Source of the DNA: CBDVBD01 sp965372135
GTDB taxonomy: Bacteria; Electryoneota; RPQS01; CBDVBD01
DNA: 10,767 bases
Assembly (NCBI GenBank): GCA_965372135.1
Contig: CBDVBD010000113.1
Coordinates: 1 to 10,767, forward strand
Direction of reading: 5' to 3'
The notes beneath the pieces were generated by a model. It was given only the letters and a program-made list of their open reading frames with translations, was not told the origin of the DNA and did not search any database. Positions 5,924-10,767 of the stretch are shown here, piece by piece. Position numbers and translations under genes: made by a program. Numbering within the stretch: position 1 is the first letter of the stretch; the number at the start of each line of letters is the position of its first letter.

Positions 5924-6892
5924 TTGAGCGTATTGGTTTTTGCGGAACAACGGGGAGGTGAACTACGGAAAGTGGCGTTTGAAGCCACATCTCAAGGTCG
6001 GCGGATTGCGAATGCGCTAGGGGTGGATTTAGTGGTTGCTCTGTTGGGGGATGGGGTGGATGGATTAGCAGGGGAATTGTCACAATGTGGTGCTGGGAAG
6101 GTATTGGTGGCGAACCATGGAGAGCTTGGCAAGTACAGCACAGAAGGATATGCCTTTGTATTGAAGCAAGTGGTGGATGCAGTTGCGCCGTCGGTGATTA
6201 TTCTATCCGCCAGCGCCATGGGAAAGGATTTAGCGCCACGGTTAGCTGCCAGGATCGATGTACCGCTGTTTTCGGATGTGACTGGTATGGCTATTGAGGG
6301 CAATGATGTGGTAATTACTCGTCCGATTTTTGCGGGGAAAGTGATTATGACTGCCAAAGCAGCAGTCAGTCCGGTGTTTGTAACAATTCGCCCAAAGTTG
6401 TTTGCAGCGGAATCTCTGGATGGTGGTGGCGCTGCCGCAGAGGCATTTCCAGTGGATATTCCCGAAGGTACTATCAATGCCCGTGTGGTAGAGATTAAGG
6501 TTGAGAGCGGTGGCAAGATGGATTTGACGGAAGCGGATGTGATTGTGTCCGGCGGCAGGGGGATGAAAGGACCGGAAAATTTTCATTTGGTGGAAGAATT
6601 AGCCGAAGCGCTGGGGGGGGTGGATGGTGCGTCCCGGGCAGCGGTGGATGCGGATTGGCGTCCTCACAGTAAGCAAGTGGGTCAGACCGGGAAGACGGTA
6701 TCGCCCACTTTGTATGTCGCCTGCGGCATTTCGGGTGCAATTCAACATTTAGCGGGGATGTCATCCTCGAAGTACATAGTGGCAATCAACAAGGATCCCG
6801 ACGCTCCGATTTTTAAAGTGGCGAATTGGGGCATTGTTGGCGATGCTTTGCAAATATTACCAGCATTGTTGAAAGCAGTGAAAGAATCCTAA
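5924..6892 (+). CDS. etfA: Electron transfer flavoprotein, alpha subunit
   Basis: The FAD-carrying partner of EtfB. The N-terminal half (1-190) is the alpha/beta domain starting SVLVFAEQRGGELRKVAFEA. The C-terminal FAD domain shows SGGRGMKGPENF (209-220), SRAAVDADW (237-245), KQVGQTGKTVSP (250-261), the ETF-alpha signature LYVACGISGAIQH (263-275), and AINKDPDAPIF (287-297). All the FAD-contact blocks look intact. At 322 residues it is normal. The start is a TTG at 5924 with GGAGA (5913-5917) six bases before it; no ATG or GTG lies in the right place. Codons 230-233 contain a run of eight G (6613-6620), a slippage-prone tract, but the frame is correct through it. No clear terminator lies in the 95 bases before the next gene, so the DUF5683 gene may be read from the same transcript. 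Confidence 0.96.
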   Translation: MSVLVFAEQRGGELRKVAFEATSQGRRIANALGVDLVVALLGDGVDGLAGELSQCGAGKVLVANHGELGKYSTEGYAFVLKQVVDAVAPSVIILSASAMGKDLAPRLAARIDVPLFSDVTGMAIEGNDVVITRPIFAGKVIMTAKAAVSPVFVTIRPKLFAAESLDGGGAAAEAFPVDIPEGTINARVVEIKVESGGKMDLTEADVIVSGGRGMKGPENFHLVEELAEALGGVDGASRAAVDADWRPHSKQVGQTGKTVSPTLYVACGISGAIQHLAGMSSSKYIVAINKDPDAPIFKVANWGIVGDALQILPALLKAVKES

Positions 6893-6987
6893 TAACCTCC
6901 GGAAACTGCAAACTGTGGATTTAGCATTGGAGGACAACAGGGTCTCTGGTAGATGTGTAAAAATCCTCTAATTGAAGTAATGTGATT

Positions 6988-7818
6988 ATGAGTGAGACTT
7001 TGCCGGCTCACGGCACCCGTGAGCCGGCATCACATAACCGCCGAATTATGCGTTTTCTGGTGGTGGTAGTGTATTGTATCCTCTTTTTTGTATGTACTCT
7101 GGTGGCGGTCGGAGCAGAGGATGTGGTTGAGCCGATACAACAGGCTTACGATGAGGGGGATATCGACCAGGCGGAATATCTTGCCTTGAAGGCACTGCAA
7201 CACCCTGAGTCGTTAACTTTCGATCAAGTACAGGAAATTCATAAGCTTCTGGCGTTTTGTTATGTGGCTCTTGATGACCGGGAATCCGCCAAAGCGGAAT
7301 TTCTGGAAGTGTTGGAGATCAATCCGCGTATGACGTTGGATCCCATGTATGTTTCGCCGAAGATAATCTCGGTTTTTGAGGAAGCGCAGCGGGAATTCCG
7401 AACCAGACCACCGGAAGAAAAAACGTTTGACCCGAAGGCGGTACAGCTTCGGGCATCGTTGCGGTCGTTGATTCTTCCCGGTTGGGGGCAATGGAAAAAG
7501 GGACAGAGAACAAGGGGTTACGTATTCTTGGCTGCTCAGGGGATTACATTGGGAGCATGGATCGGCTTAGCGGTGCATACCAACAGTCTGAGGGATGATT
7601 ACCGCAGCAAAACCATTCCGGGGGAGATTGAAAGCAGCTATCAGGATTACAAGGATGCCATGCGGTTCAGAAATGTGATGGGTATAGCAGCATTGGTTAT
7701 TTATGTGGGTGCGTTTTTTGATACAATTTACGGTCCTGCACCAGAGCCACCGACTGCGTTCTCGATGCAGGTAGATCGGACCGGTACTCCGCGTGTAGCG
7801 CTGACGATTGCATTTTGA
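6988..7818 (+). CDS. TPR-like and DUF5683 domain membrane protein with signal peptide
   Basis: A predicted envelope protein of unknown role. From the ATG at 6988 it has 276 residues. Residues 21-43 (MRFLVVVVYCILFFV to VGA) form a signal peptide. Residues 45-140 form helices in a TPR-like pattern (AYDEGDIDQAEYLALKAL, then LAFCYVALDDRESAKAEFLEVLEINP). Residues 155-250 look like DUF5683, with the hallmark LRSLILPGWGQWKKGQRTRGY (158-178 overall) and two hydrophobic segments (about 177-196 and 230-247). The start is uncertain. An ATG at 7048 would give a more normal signal peptide (MRFLVVVV...), but it has no ribosome site. Starting at 6988 gives a 22-residue polar leader and uses the weak GAAG at 6974-6977. 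The segment between the two ATGs is mostly a perfect hairpin (7001-7029). It is followed by a terminator. Confidence 0.8.
   Translation: MSETLPAHGTREPASHNRRIMRFLVVVVYCILFFVCTLVAVGAEDVVEPIQQAYDEGDIDQAEYLALKALQHPESLTFDQVQEIHKLLAFCYVALDDRESAKAEFLEVLEINPRMTLDPMYVSPKIISVFEEAQREFRTRPPEEKTFDPKAVQLRASLRSLILPGWGQWKKGQRTRGYVFLAAQGITLGAWIGLAVHTNSLRDDYRSKTIPGEIESSYQDYKDAMRFRNVMGIAALVIYVGAFFDTIYGPAPEPPTAFSMQVDRTGTPRVALTIAF
7001..7029. repeat. Perfect 12-bp inverted repeat at the start of the DUF5683 gene
   Basis: TGCCGGCTCACG (7001-7012), loop GCACC (7013-7017), CGTGAGCCGGCA (7018-7029), with no mismatches and about 80% G+C in each arm. No T run follows, so it is not a standard terminator. It sits between two candidate start codons (6988 and 7048) and would fold strongly in the mRNA. 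Confidence 0.85.
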
Positions 7819-7850
7819 TTGAGTTGACAGTTCTGCATTAACTGCACGCT

Positions 7851-7872
7851 AACCGCATATTTTGCGGTTTTT
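7851..7872 (+). terminator. Terminator after the DUF5683 gene
   Basis: AACCGCA (7851-7857) pairs perfectly with TGCGGTT (7863-7869) around a TATTT loop, followed by a T run (7868-7872). It lies 32 nt after the stop codon. Confidence 0.75.
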
Positions 7873-7897
7873 CTGCTTTTAAGATGCGTGATATTTA

Positions 7898-7936
7898 AGA
7901 ACTTATGTTGGCATAGTATTTGTGATTTTAAGTTCT
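7898..7936. repeat. 8-bp inverted repeat in the leader of the beta-helix gene
   Basis: AGAACTTA (7898-7905) and TAAGTTCT (7929-7936) are exact inverse copies 23 bases apart. TTGGCA (7908-7913) lies between them, and the right arm contains TAAGTT. The pair may bracket a weak promoter (spacer 15) and act as an operator, but the promoter itself is poor. Confidence 0.3.
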
Positions 7937-8008
7937 GATGAGAGGGTGATAATGTTCTGCGGTTAAGCGTTGTTTTTCCACAGAATAGGAAAATATAAGG
8001 AACTCAGT

Positions 8009-8641
8009 ATGGTAAAATTATCCACTTCTATCCTGGTCGTGTGCTTGTGGATTGGGCTGGTTACTATTTCAGCCACCGCGCAGGAGTACATCCATGGACC
8101 GTTATCGGGGACATTGGGACCCGGAACCTACATCGTGGATGGGGATATTCAGGTTAACGAGGGTGATGTATTGACGATCAATCCCGGTACAACTTTACTG
8201 CATGCCGGGCATTTCACGTGGCGCATTCAGGGGGAAATTGATATGATGGGAACCGCCGATGACGTAATCGTCTTTACCCGGCAGCAACCCATCGAGAGCC
8301 ACCTTTGGGGCGGCATACGGTTTGACAACAGCGCTTCGGCAAACAGCGAACTGCAATGGTGTGTGTTCGAAGCGTGTTTTAATATCACTTATCCCGAACA
8401 TCGTGGTGGGGCGATTTTTATCGATAGTGTTAGTGTTCGGATCAGCAATTGTACCATTTCATATTGCGAATCTATTGAGGGCGGCGGGATCTATGTAAGT
8501 TTTGCGGATTCGCTGATCATTGAGAATTGCCGGTTCATAAACAATGTCTCCGAGAATGGGGGTGCGATATTCTTAAACGAGTGCGATGGGGTGACTGTAA
8601 CTAATTGTATCTTTAGCGGGAATGCAGCCACCAGCACGTGA
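8009..8641 (+). CDS. N-terminal part of the beta-helix secreted protein
   Basis: As it stands this frame makes a 210-residue protein. The start is the ATG at 8009, with AAGGA (7997-8001) seven bases before it. An in-frame TTG at 7970 would add 13 charged residues before the signal peptide and is unlikely. The protein opens MVKLSTSILVVCLWIGLVTISATAQE, a Sec signal peptide ending near ATAQ. After LSGTLGPGTYIVDGDIQVNEGD and a metal-free LTINPGTTLL step, it enters right-handed parallel beta-helix turns: WCVFEACFN, GGAIFIDSV, ISNCTISYCES, GGGIYVSF, IENCRFINNVSENGGAIF, VTNCIFSGN. No active-site residues can be named; related helices are pectate-lyase-like or simply structural. Cut off at the TGA, it lacks the C-terminal sorting domain, so it would stay in the periplasm or be degraded. 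A terminator precedes the gene, so it is a separate unit. Confidence 0.75.
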   Translation: MVKLSTSILVVCLWIGLVTISATAQEYIHGPLSGTLGPGTYIVDGDIQVNEGDVLTINPGTTLLHAGHFTWRIQGEIDMMGTADDVIVFTRQQPIESHLWGGIRFDNSASANSELQWCVFEACFNITYPEHRGGAIFIDSVSVRISNCTISYCESIEGGGIYVSFADSLIIENCRFINNVSENGGAIFLNECDGVTVTNCIFSGNAATST

Positions 8642-8701
8642 GGTACCTGTGGAGGTGGCGGGGTCCGCTGCTACTATTCTGAAGCGATCTTCGAAAGAAA
8701 C

Positions 8702-9427
8702 GTGTTCTGGGCTAATCGAGCCGCATATCACGGTGGTGCTATTAAAGTGATCGGTTGTTCACCGGTGTTTAGCAACAACACGGTTGCATTCAACCGCAGC
8801 ATGTATTCCGGACCGTCATCCATGGGTGGCGGTATTCATGCCTGGGACAATTATGCCAGCATTTCCGGTGTAAATAATATCGTGTATTACAACACGGCGG
8901 ACGCCGATCCGGAAGCTTTTGGAACCCTGGAATTTACGTACACTTGTATTTCGACAGGATTGCCGGGGATTGGCAATATCAACGATGTTCCTATGTTTAC
9001 CGACACCACCTCGGGTGACTTGACTTTGCAGGAACAATCTCCATGTATCGATGCTGGTGATCCTACCGGTCCACTGGACCCAGACAGTACCAGGGCGGAT
9101 ATGGGGGCGTTGTACTATCACCAGTATTCGGGCATTGAGGACAATTCTACTCTGGTAACTCCTGCTGAATTCGCATTGCTGCCGAATTATCCCAATCCTT
9201 TTAACCCGGAAACCCGGTTGAGGTTTTCCGTCCCTAACGTTAGCCACGTGACGTTGACGGTGTTTGATATTACAGGTCGTCAGGTTGCTGTGGTGGTGGA
9301 TGGTGTGGTATCATCAGGGATTCACCAGTATATTTGGGATGCTGGAGGGTTTCCGTCAGGAATATATTTCGCTTATTTAACTGCCAACAGCGAATATCAG
9401 CTACAGAAGCTGATATTAATCAAATAA
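8702..9427 (+). CDS. C-terminal part of the beta-helix protein with type IX sorting domain
   Basis: The open frame after the TGA, first usable start GTG at 8702. The continuing homology actually begins at 8642. No good ribosome site is present, only a loose GAAAG at 8694-8698, so independent translation is doubtful. It contains more beta-helix turns (FWANRAAYHGGAIKV, FSNNTVAFNRS, MGGGIHAWDN, NNIVYYN), then the cap SPCIDAGDPTGPLDPDS and RADMGALYY, common at the end of such helices in FCB proteins. The last ~80 residues are a type A sorting domain: LLPNYPNPFNPETRLRFSVP, LTVFDITGRQV, DAGGFPSGIYFAYL and a QKLILIK tail. Without a signal peptide of its own it could not reach the type IX translocon, so it is probably only functional as part of the full protein. 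Confidence 0.7.
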   Translation: MFWANRAAYHGGAIKVIGCSPVFSNNTVAFNRSMYSGPSSMGGGIHAWDNYASISGVNNIVYYNTADADPEAFGTLEFTYTCISTGLPGIGNINDVPMFTDTTSGDLTLQEQSPCIDAGDPTGPLDPDSTRADMGALYYHQYSGIEDNSTLVTPAEFALLPNYPNPFNPETRLRFSVPNVSHVTLTVFDITGRQVAVVVDGVVSSGIHQYIWDAGGFPSGIYFAYLTANSEYQLQKLILIK

Positions 9428-9445
9428 TTACAGTCAAATATTGTT

Positions 9446-9473
9446 AAGCCTCCAACTGTGGAGGCTTTTTTTT
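9446..9473 (+). terminator. Terminator after the beta-helix gene
   Basis: AAGCCTCCA (9446-9454) pairs perfectly with TGGAGGCTT (9459-9467) around an ACTG loop, followed by eight T residues (9466-9473). It starts 18 nt after the stop codon. Confidence 0.9.
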
Positions 9474-9540
9474 GATGCAATCTTCCTGTTTCGTTGCATC
9501 CGATGCACCAACCGTGCATAATTTGCACAGGTGTGTTGGT
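9474..9540. repeat. Cluster of overlapping inverted repeats with TGCA cores
   Basis: Immediately after the terminator T run, GATGCAA (9474-9480) pairs with TTGCATC (9494-9500), and ATGCAC (9503-9508) with GTGCAT (9514-9519). The latter competes with GTGCA (9514-9518)/TGCAC (9524-9528), itself enclosed by ACCAAC (9507-9512)/GTTGGT (9535-9540). These can be mutually exclusive RNA folds or protein-binding palindromes. No coding sequence is visible. Confidence 0.4.
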
Positions 9541-9565
9541 ATAGGTATTTGAAAAATAATAGTTT
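9536..9565 (+). promoter_or_regulatory. Weak promoter candidate for the intergenic RNA
   Basis: TTGGTA (9536-9541), 18 bases, then TAGTTT (9560-9565) in TAGTTTAG. This octamer differs by one base from the TAATTTAG of the promoter before the M23 gene. It would start a transcript near 9572. Confidence 0.25.
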
Positions 9566-9571
9566 AGCTGT

Positions 9572-9737
9572 GGCATGCAATTTGCCCCAATAGTGATTAG
9601 TTGCCATAATAATCACCCGAATATAGGGTGAGGAAAAAATTAAAAACGGCGAGCCGACGCACAGCGACTGGCTTGGGTAACGATTATTAATCACGGATCG
9701 CCGTTAAAAAACACCGATTATCCCAATCGGTGTTTTT
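9572..9737 (+). ncRNA. Candidate stand-alone structured RNA of unknown class
   Basis: About 165 nt lie between a weak promoter and a strong terminator with no ORF. They contain GTGATTA (9593-9599), which can pair with TAATCAC at 9610-9616 or with the identical TAATCAC at 9688-9694. They also contain a TCACCC/GGGTGA hairpin (9613-9618/9626-9631) that excludes the first of these pairings. A 12-position stem (9645-9656 with 9694-9705, one G-A mismatch) encloses a 37-nt head. The terminator hairpin closes the unit. It does not match tRNA, 6S, SRP or a riboswitch class that I recognise. It may be a small RNA or merely structured spacer. Confidence 0.35.
9707..9737 (+). terminator. Strong terminator before the flippase promoter
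   Basis: A perfect 13-bp stem, AAAAACACCGATT (9707-9719) with AATCGGTGTTTTT (9725-9737), and an ATCCC loop. The A and T tracts make it usable in both directions, but with no minus-strand gene in view it most likely ends a + strand transcript. Confidence 0.85.
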
Positions 9738-9750
9738 GTTCTGTTTCCTG

Positions 9751-9779
9751 TTGACTTTTTCTAAAAAAGGATTTATATT
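9751..9779 (+). promoter_or_regulatory. Promoter for the flippase gene
   Basis: TTGACT (9751-9756), 17 bases, then TATATT (9774-9779), the closest match in the window to the classical sigma-70 form. It lies just after the terminator. The leader of ~77 nt contains a small GGGAT/ATCCC hairpin (9815-9819/9825-9829). Confidence 0.75.
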
Positions 9780-9862
9780 ACATGACAATTTTCTCGTGAA
9801 TTTTGGCACAATTTGGGATTTGATATCCCGAAGAATTGAGGTTGATAGCATAGAGAGGTTCT

Positions 9863-10767
9863 TTGGCTGAGAAAACCCTTGGCGAACGCGCAATAATTCT
9901 CACTGTGGGAAGATTTGTAGCAGTGGTTGTGGGTATTATGATCCCCATTGTGTTTGTGAGGGTGTTTTCACAGACGGAGTTCGGCGCCTATCGTCAGATT
10001 AACCTTGCGATAATAACGGTTGTAGGGATATTAACTTTTGGGTTCCCTCATAGCCTCTACTATTTCTTTCCGAAATATCCTGCCAAACGAAGGAGATTTG
10101 TTAGCCAAGCCTTATACAGCCAGATTGTTCTTGGCATTATCTTCGTGATATTCACGATGTTTTCTGGTGAGGCATTGGCGAAGTTTTTCAAACACGACAT
10201 ATTCCGTACTGCCAGTCCTCTAATTGGACTAACTGCTCTTTTTCAACTGATTCGACATTTCTTGGAAACCGTACTGATTGTGGAAAAACGGGTGTCATGG
10301 GCATCGTTGTACATCGTTGGGCATGTTATTTTTCGTGGGTTATCCTTGGTGCTGGTGGCATTGTTCAGTCGATCGCTTTTAGCAATTGTTTATACCCTGA
10401 TGATTTACGAATTCATCGGATTTGTTTTCGTTATGGTCTATACCGCCATCAGATATGGTGTCTTTCGGTTTCCCATGTCACGGGAATCGTATATGGAACA
10501 GGGACGATATGCGTTTCCTTTCGGATTTGCGCGTACTGTTGCGGGTTTAACCCAACAGTTGGATCATTTTCTGATTGTTGGTTATTATAATCCAGCTGGT
10601 TTTGCATTGTTTTCCCAGGGTGCGTACCCGCTGCGGTTTTTCCGAATTCCCCACCGGTCTATTTTCGATATAGTCATTCCGAATGTAGTGACTTTGGTGA
10701 CGGAAGAACGGCGGAAAGAGTTGATCCGGTTTTGGCGTGACTTGGTGTTCAAGTTGGGGATCATCAC
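9863..10767 (+). CDS. Oligosaccharide flippase (MOP superfamily, Wzx-like), 3'-partial
   Basis: A polytopic inner-membrane protein predicted to flip lipid-linked oligosaccharides for polysaccharide or O-antigen assembly. The frame runs from the TTG at 9863 to the window end without a stop, giving 301 complete codons of a family usually 430-500 long; the C-terminal third is missing. AGAGG (9854-9858) lies four bases before the TTG, an in-frame TAG at 9851 closes the frame upstream, and no other early start exists. Visible helices: about 11-33, 46-66, 86-103, 117-136, 147-168, 171-196. FSQTEFGAYRQINLA (35-49) is the typical N-terminal flippase motif (xxEFGxYRQ), followed by FGFPHSLYYFFPKY. After the loop, LTQQLDHFLIVGYYNPAGFALFSQGAYPL begins the second half, where the LDxxxVG[YxxxxxxG] pattern is characteristic. 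With its own promoter it probably opens a polysaccharide-biosynthesis locus beyond the window. No partner genes are visible. Confidence 0.88.
   Translation, partial: MAEKTLGERAIILTVGRFVAVVVGIMIPIVFVRVFSQTEFGAYRQINLAIITVVGILTFGFPHSLYYFFPKYPAKRRRFVSQALYSQIVLGIIFVIFTMFSGEALAKFFKHDIFRTASPLIGLTALFQLIRHFLETVLIVEKRVSWASLYIVGHVIFRGLSLVLVALFSRSLLAIVYTLMIYEFIGFVFVMVYTAIRYGVFRFPMSRESYMEQGRYAFPFGFARTVAGLTQQLDHFLIVGYYNPAGFALFSQGAYPLRFFRIPHRSIFDIVIPNVVTLVTEERRKELIRFWRDLVFKLGII

Larger units (their letters stand above)
8009..9427 (+). pseudogene. Beta-helix type IX cargo gene interrupted by one in-frame TGA
   Basis: One reading frame runs from the ATG at 8009 to the TAA at 9427, broken only by a TGA at 8639-8641. 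Both sides are in the same phase, and the sequence after the stop (GTCGGGGVRCYYSEAIFERN) continues the beta-helix repeat without a gap. The intact product would be 472 residues: signal peptide, parallel beta-helix, CIDAGDP-type cap and type IX sorting domain. A single base change from Arg (CGA), Gly (GGA), Trp (TGG), Ser (TCA) or Cys (TGT/TGC) would explain the stop. Other genes here end in TGA, so TGA is a normal stop in this organism. Alternatives are a sequencing error, readthrough or selenocysteine insertion. Confidence 0.7.

Noticed and set aside
5992..6516. 174-residue minus-strand frame opposite etfA
   Set aside because: Low-complexity Ala/Ser/Thr/Pro-rich complement of strongly conserved etfA codons.
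7824..7829. TTGACA just after the DUF5683 stop as a -35 element
   Set aside because: No acceptable -10 lies 16-18 bases downstream, and any transcript would run at once into the terminator at 7851-7872.
9645..9705. Cyclic-di-GMP (GEMM) riboswitch, suggested by an ACGCACAGCG string
   Set aside because: The conserved GCAAA segments and the tetraloop-receptor layout are absent, and the element is cut off from the next gene by a terminator and a new promoter.
9645..9705. tRNA-like fold
   Set aside because: There is no TTCRANNC T-loop, no anticodon arm of the right spacing and no CCA-type acceptor end on either strand.
9434..9893. Two short minus-strand frames in the gap before the flippase
   Set aside because: They cross strong terminators and inverted repeats, lack ribosome sites and have no recognisable protein sequence.
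10297..10590. 97-residue + frame inside the flippase region
   Set aside because: It is another frame of the flippase gene, whose own frame is open from 9863 to the end and matches the family throughout.
1..10767. Mobile element, CRISPR array, integration site or toxin-antitoxin pair
   Set aside because: No transposase or integrase sequence, no regularly spaced direct repeats and no small paired genes were found.

Overview
The window reads as a stretch of chromosome from an uncultivated-type bacterium of the Fibrobacteres-Chlorobi-Bacteroidetes (FCB) superphylum. I cannot name the phylum. The evidence is two secreted proteins ending in type IX secretion (Por-type, type A) sorting domains, a DUF5683 membrane protein, an Asp-box repeat protein, an M23 peptidase with an FCB-like N terminus, and promoter -10/-7 elements of the TAnnTTT type. 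Every supported gene is on the + strand. Non-ATG starts are frequent: GTG for etfB, and TTG for etfA and the flippase.

Layout: (1) 1-2009 is the 3' part of a large Asp-box (BNR-like) secreted protein that starts before the window. It ends at a strong terminator (2043-2072). (2) After a gap and a promoter (2249-2277) comes a single-pass M23/LytM endopeptidase (2367-3275) with a terminator-like hairpin (3300-3332). (3) A DUF523 protein, a YciO/YrdC/Sua5-like protein and a small lipoprotein follow closely (3363-5013). (4) From a new promoter (5066-5094), etfB and etfA encode both subunits of an electron transfer flavoprotein. A signal-peptide/TPR-like/DUF5683 membrane protein follows (6988-7818), then a terminator. 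(5) 8009-9427 is a parallel beta-helix secreted protein with a type IX sorting tail, cut in two by one in-frame TGA. (6) 9428-9862 has no gene. It holds two strong terminators, many inverted repeats, a possible stand-alone structured RNA and a good promoter. (7) From 9863 to the end runs a polysaccharide flippase (MOP superfamily) that is cut by the window edge.

Functionally the window mixes housekeeping (ETF, YrdC-like, DUF523), envelope biology (M23 peptidase, lipoprotein, DUF5683 protein, flippase) and exported surface proteins. I see no mobile element, CRISPR array, tRNA or rRNA, and no clear multi-gene novel system. The points most worth checking are: a YciO-like gene whose conserved N-terminal coding sequence lies upstream of any usable start codon; the nonsense-interrupted beta-helix cargo gene; the structured intergenic segment at about 9536-9737; and a perfect 12-bp hairpin at the start of the DUF5683 gene.
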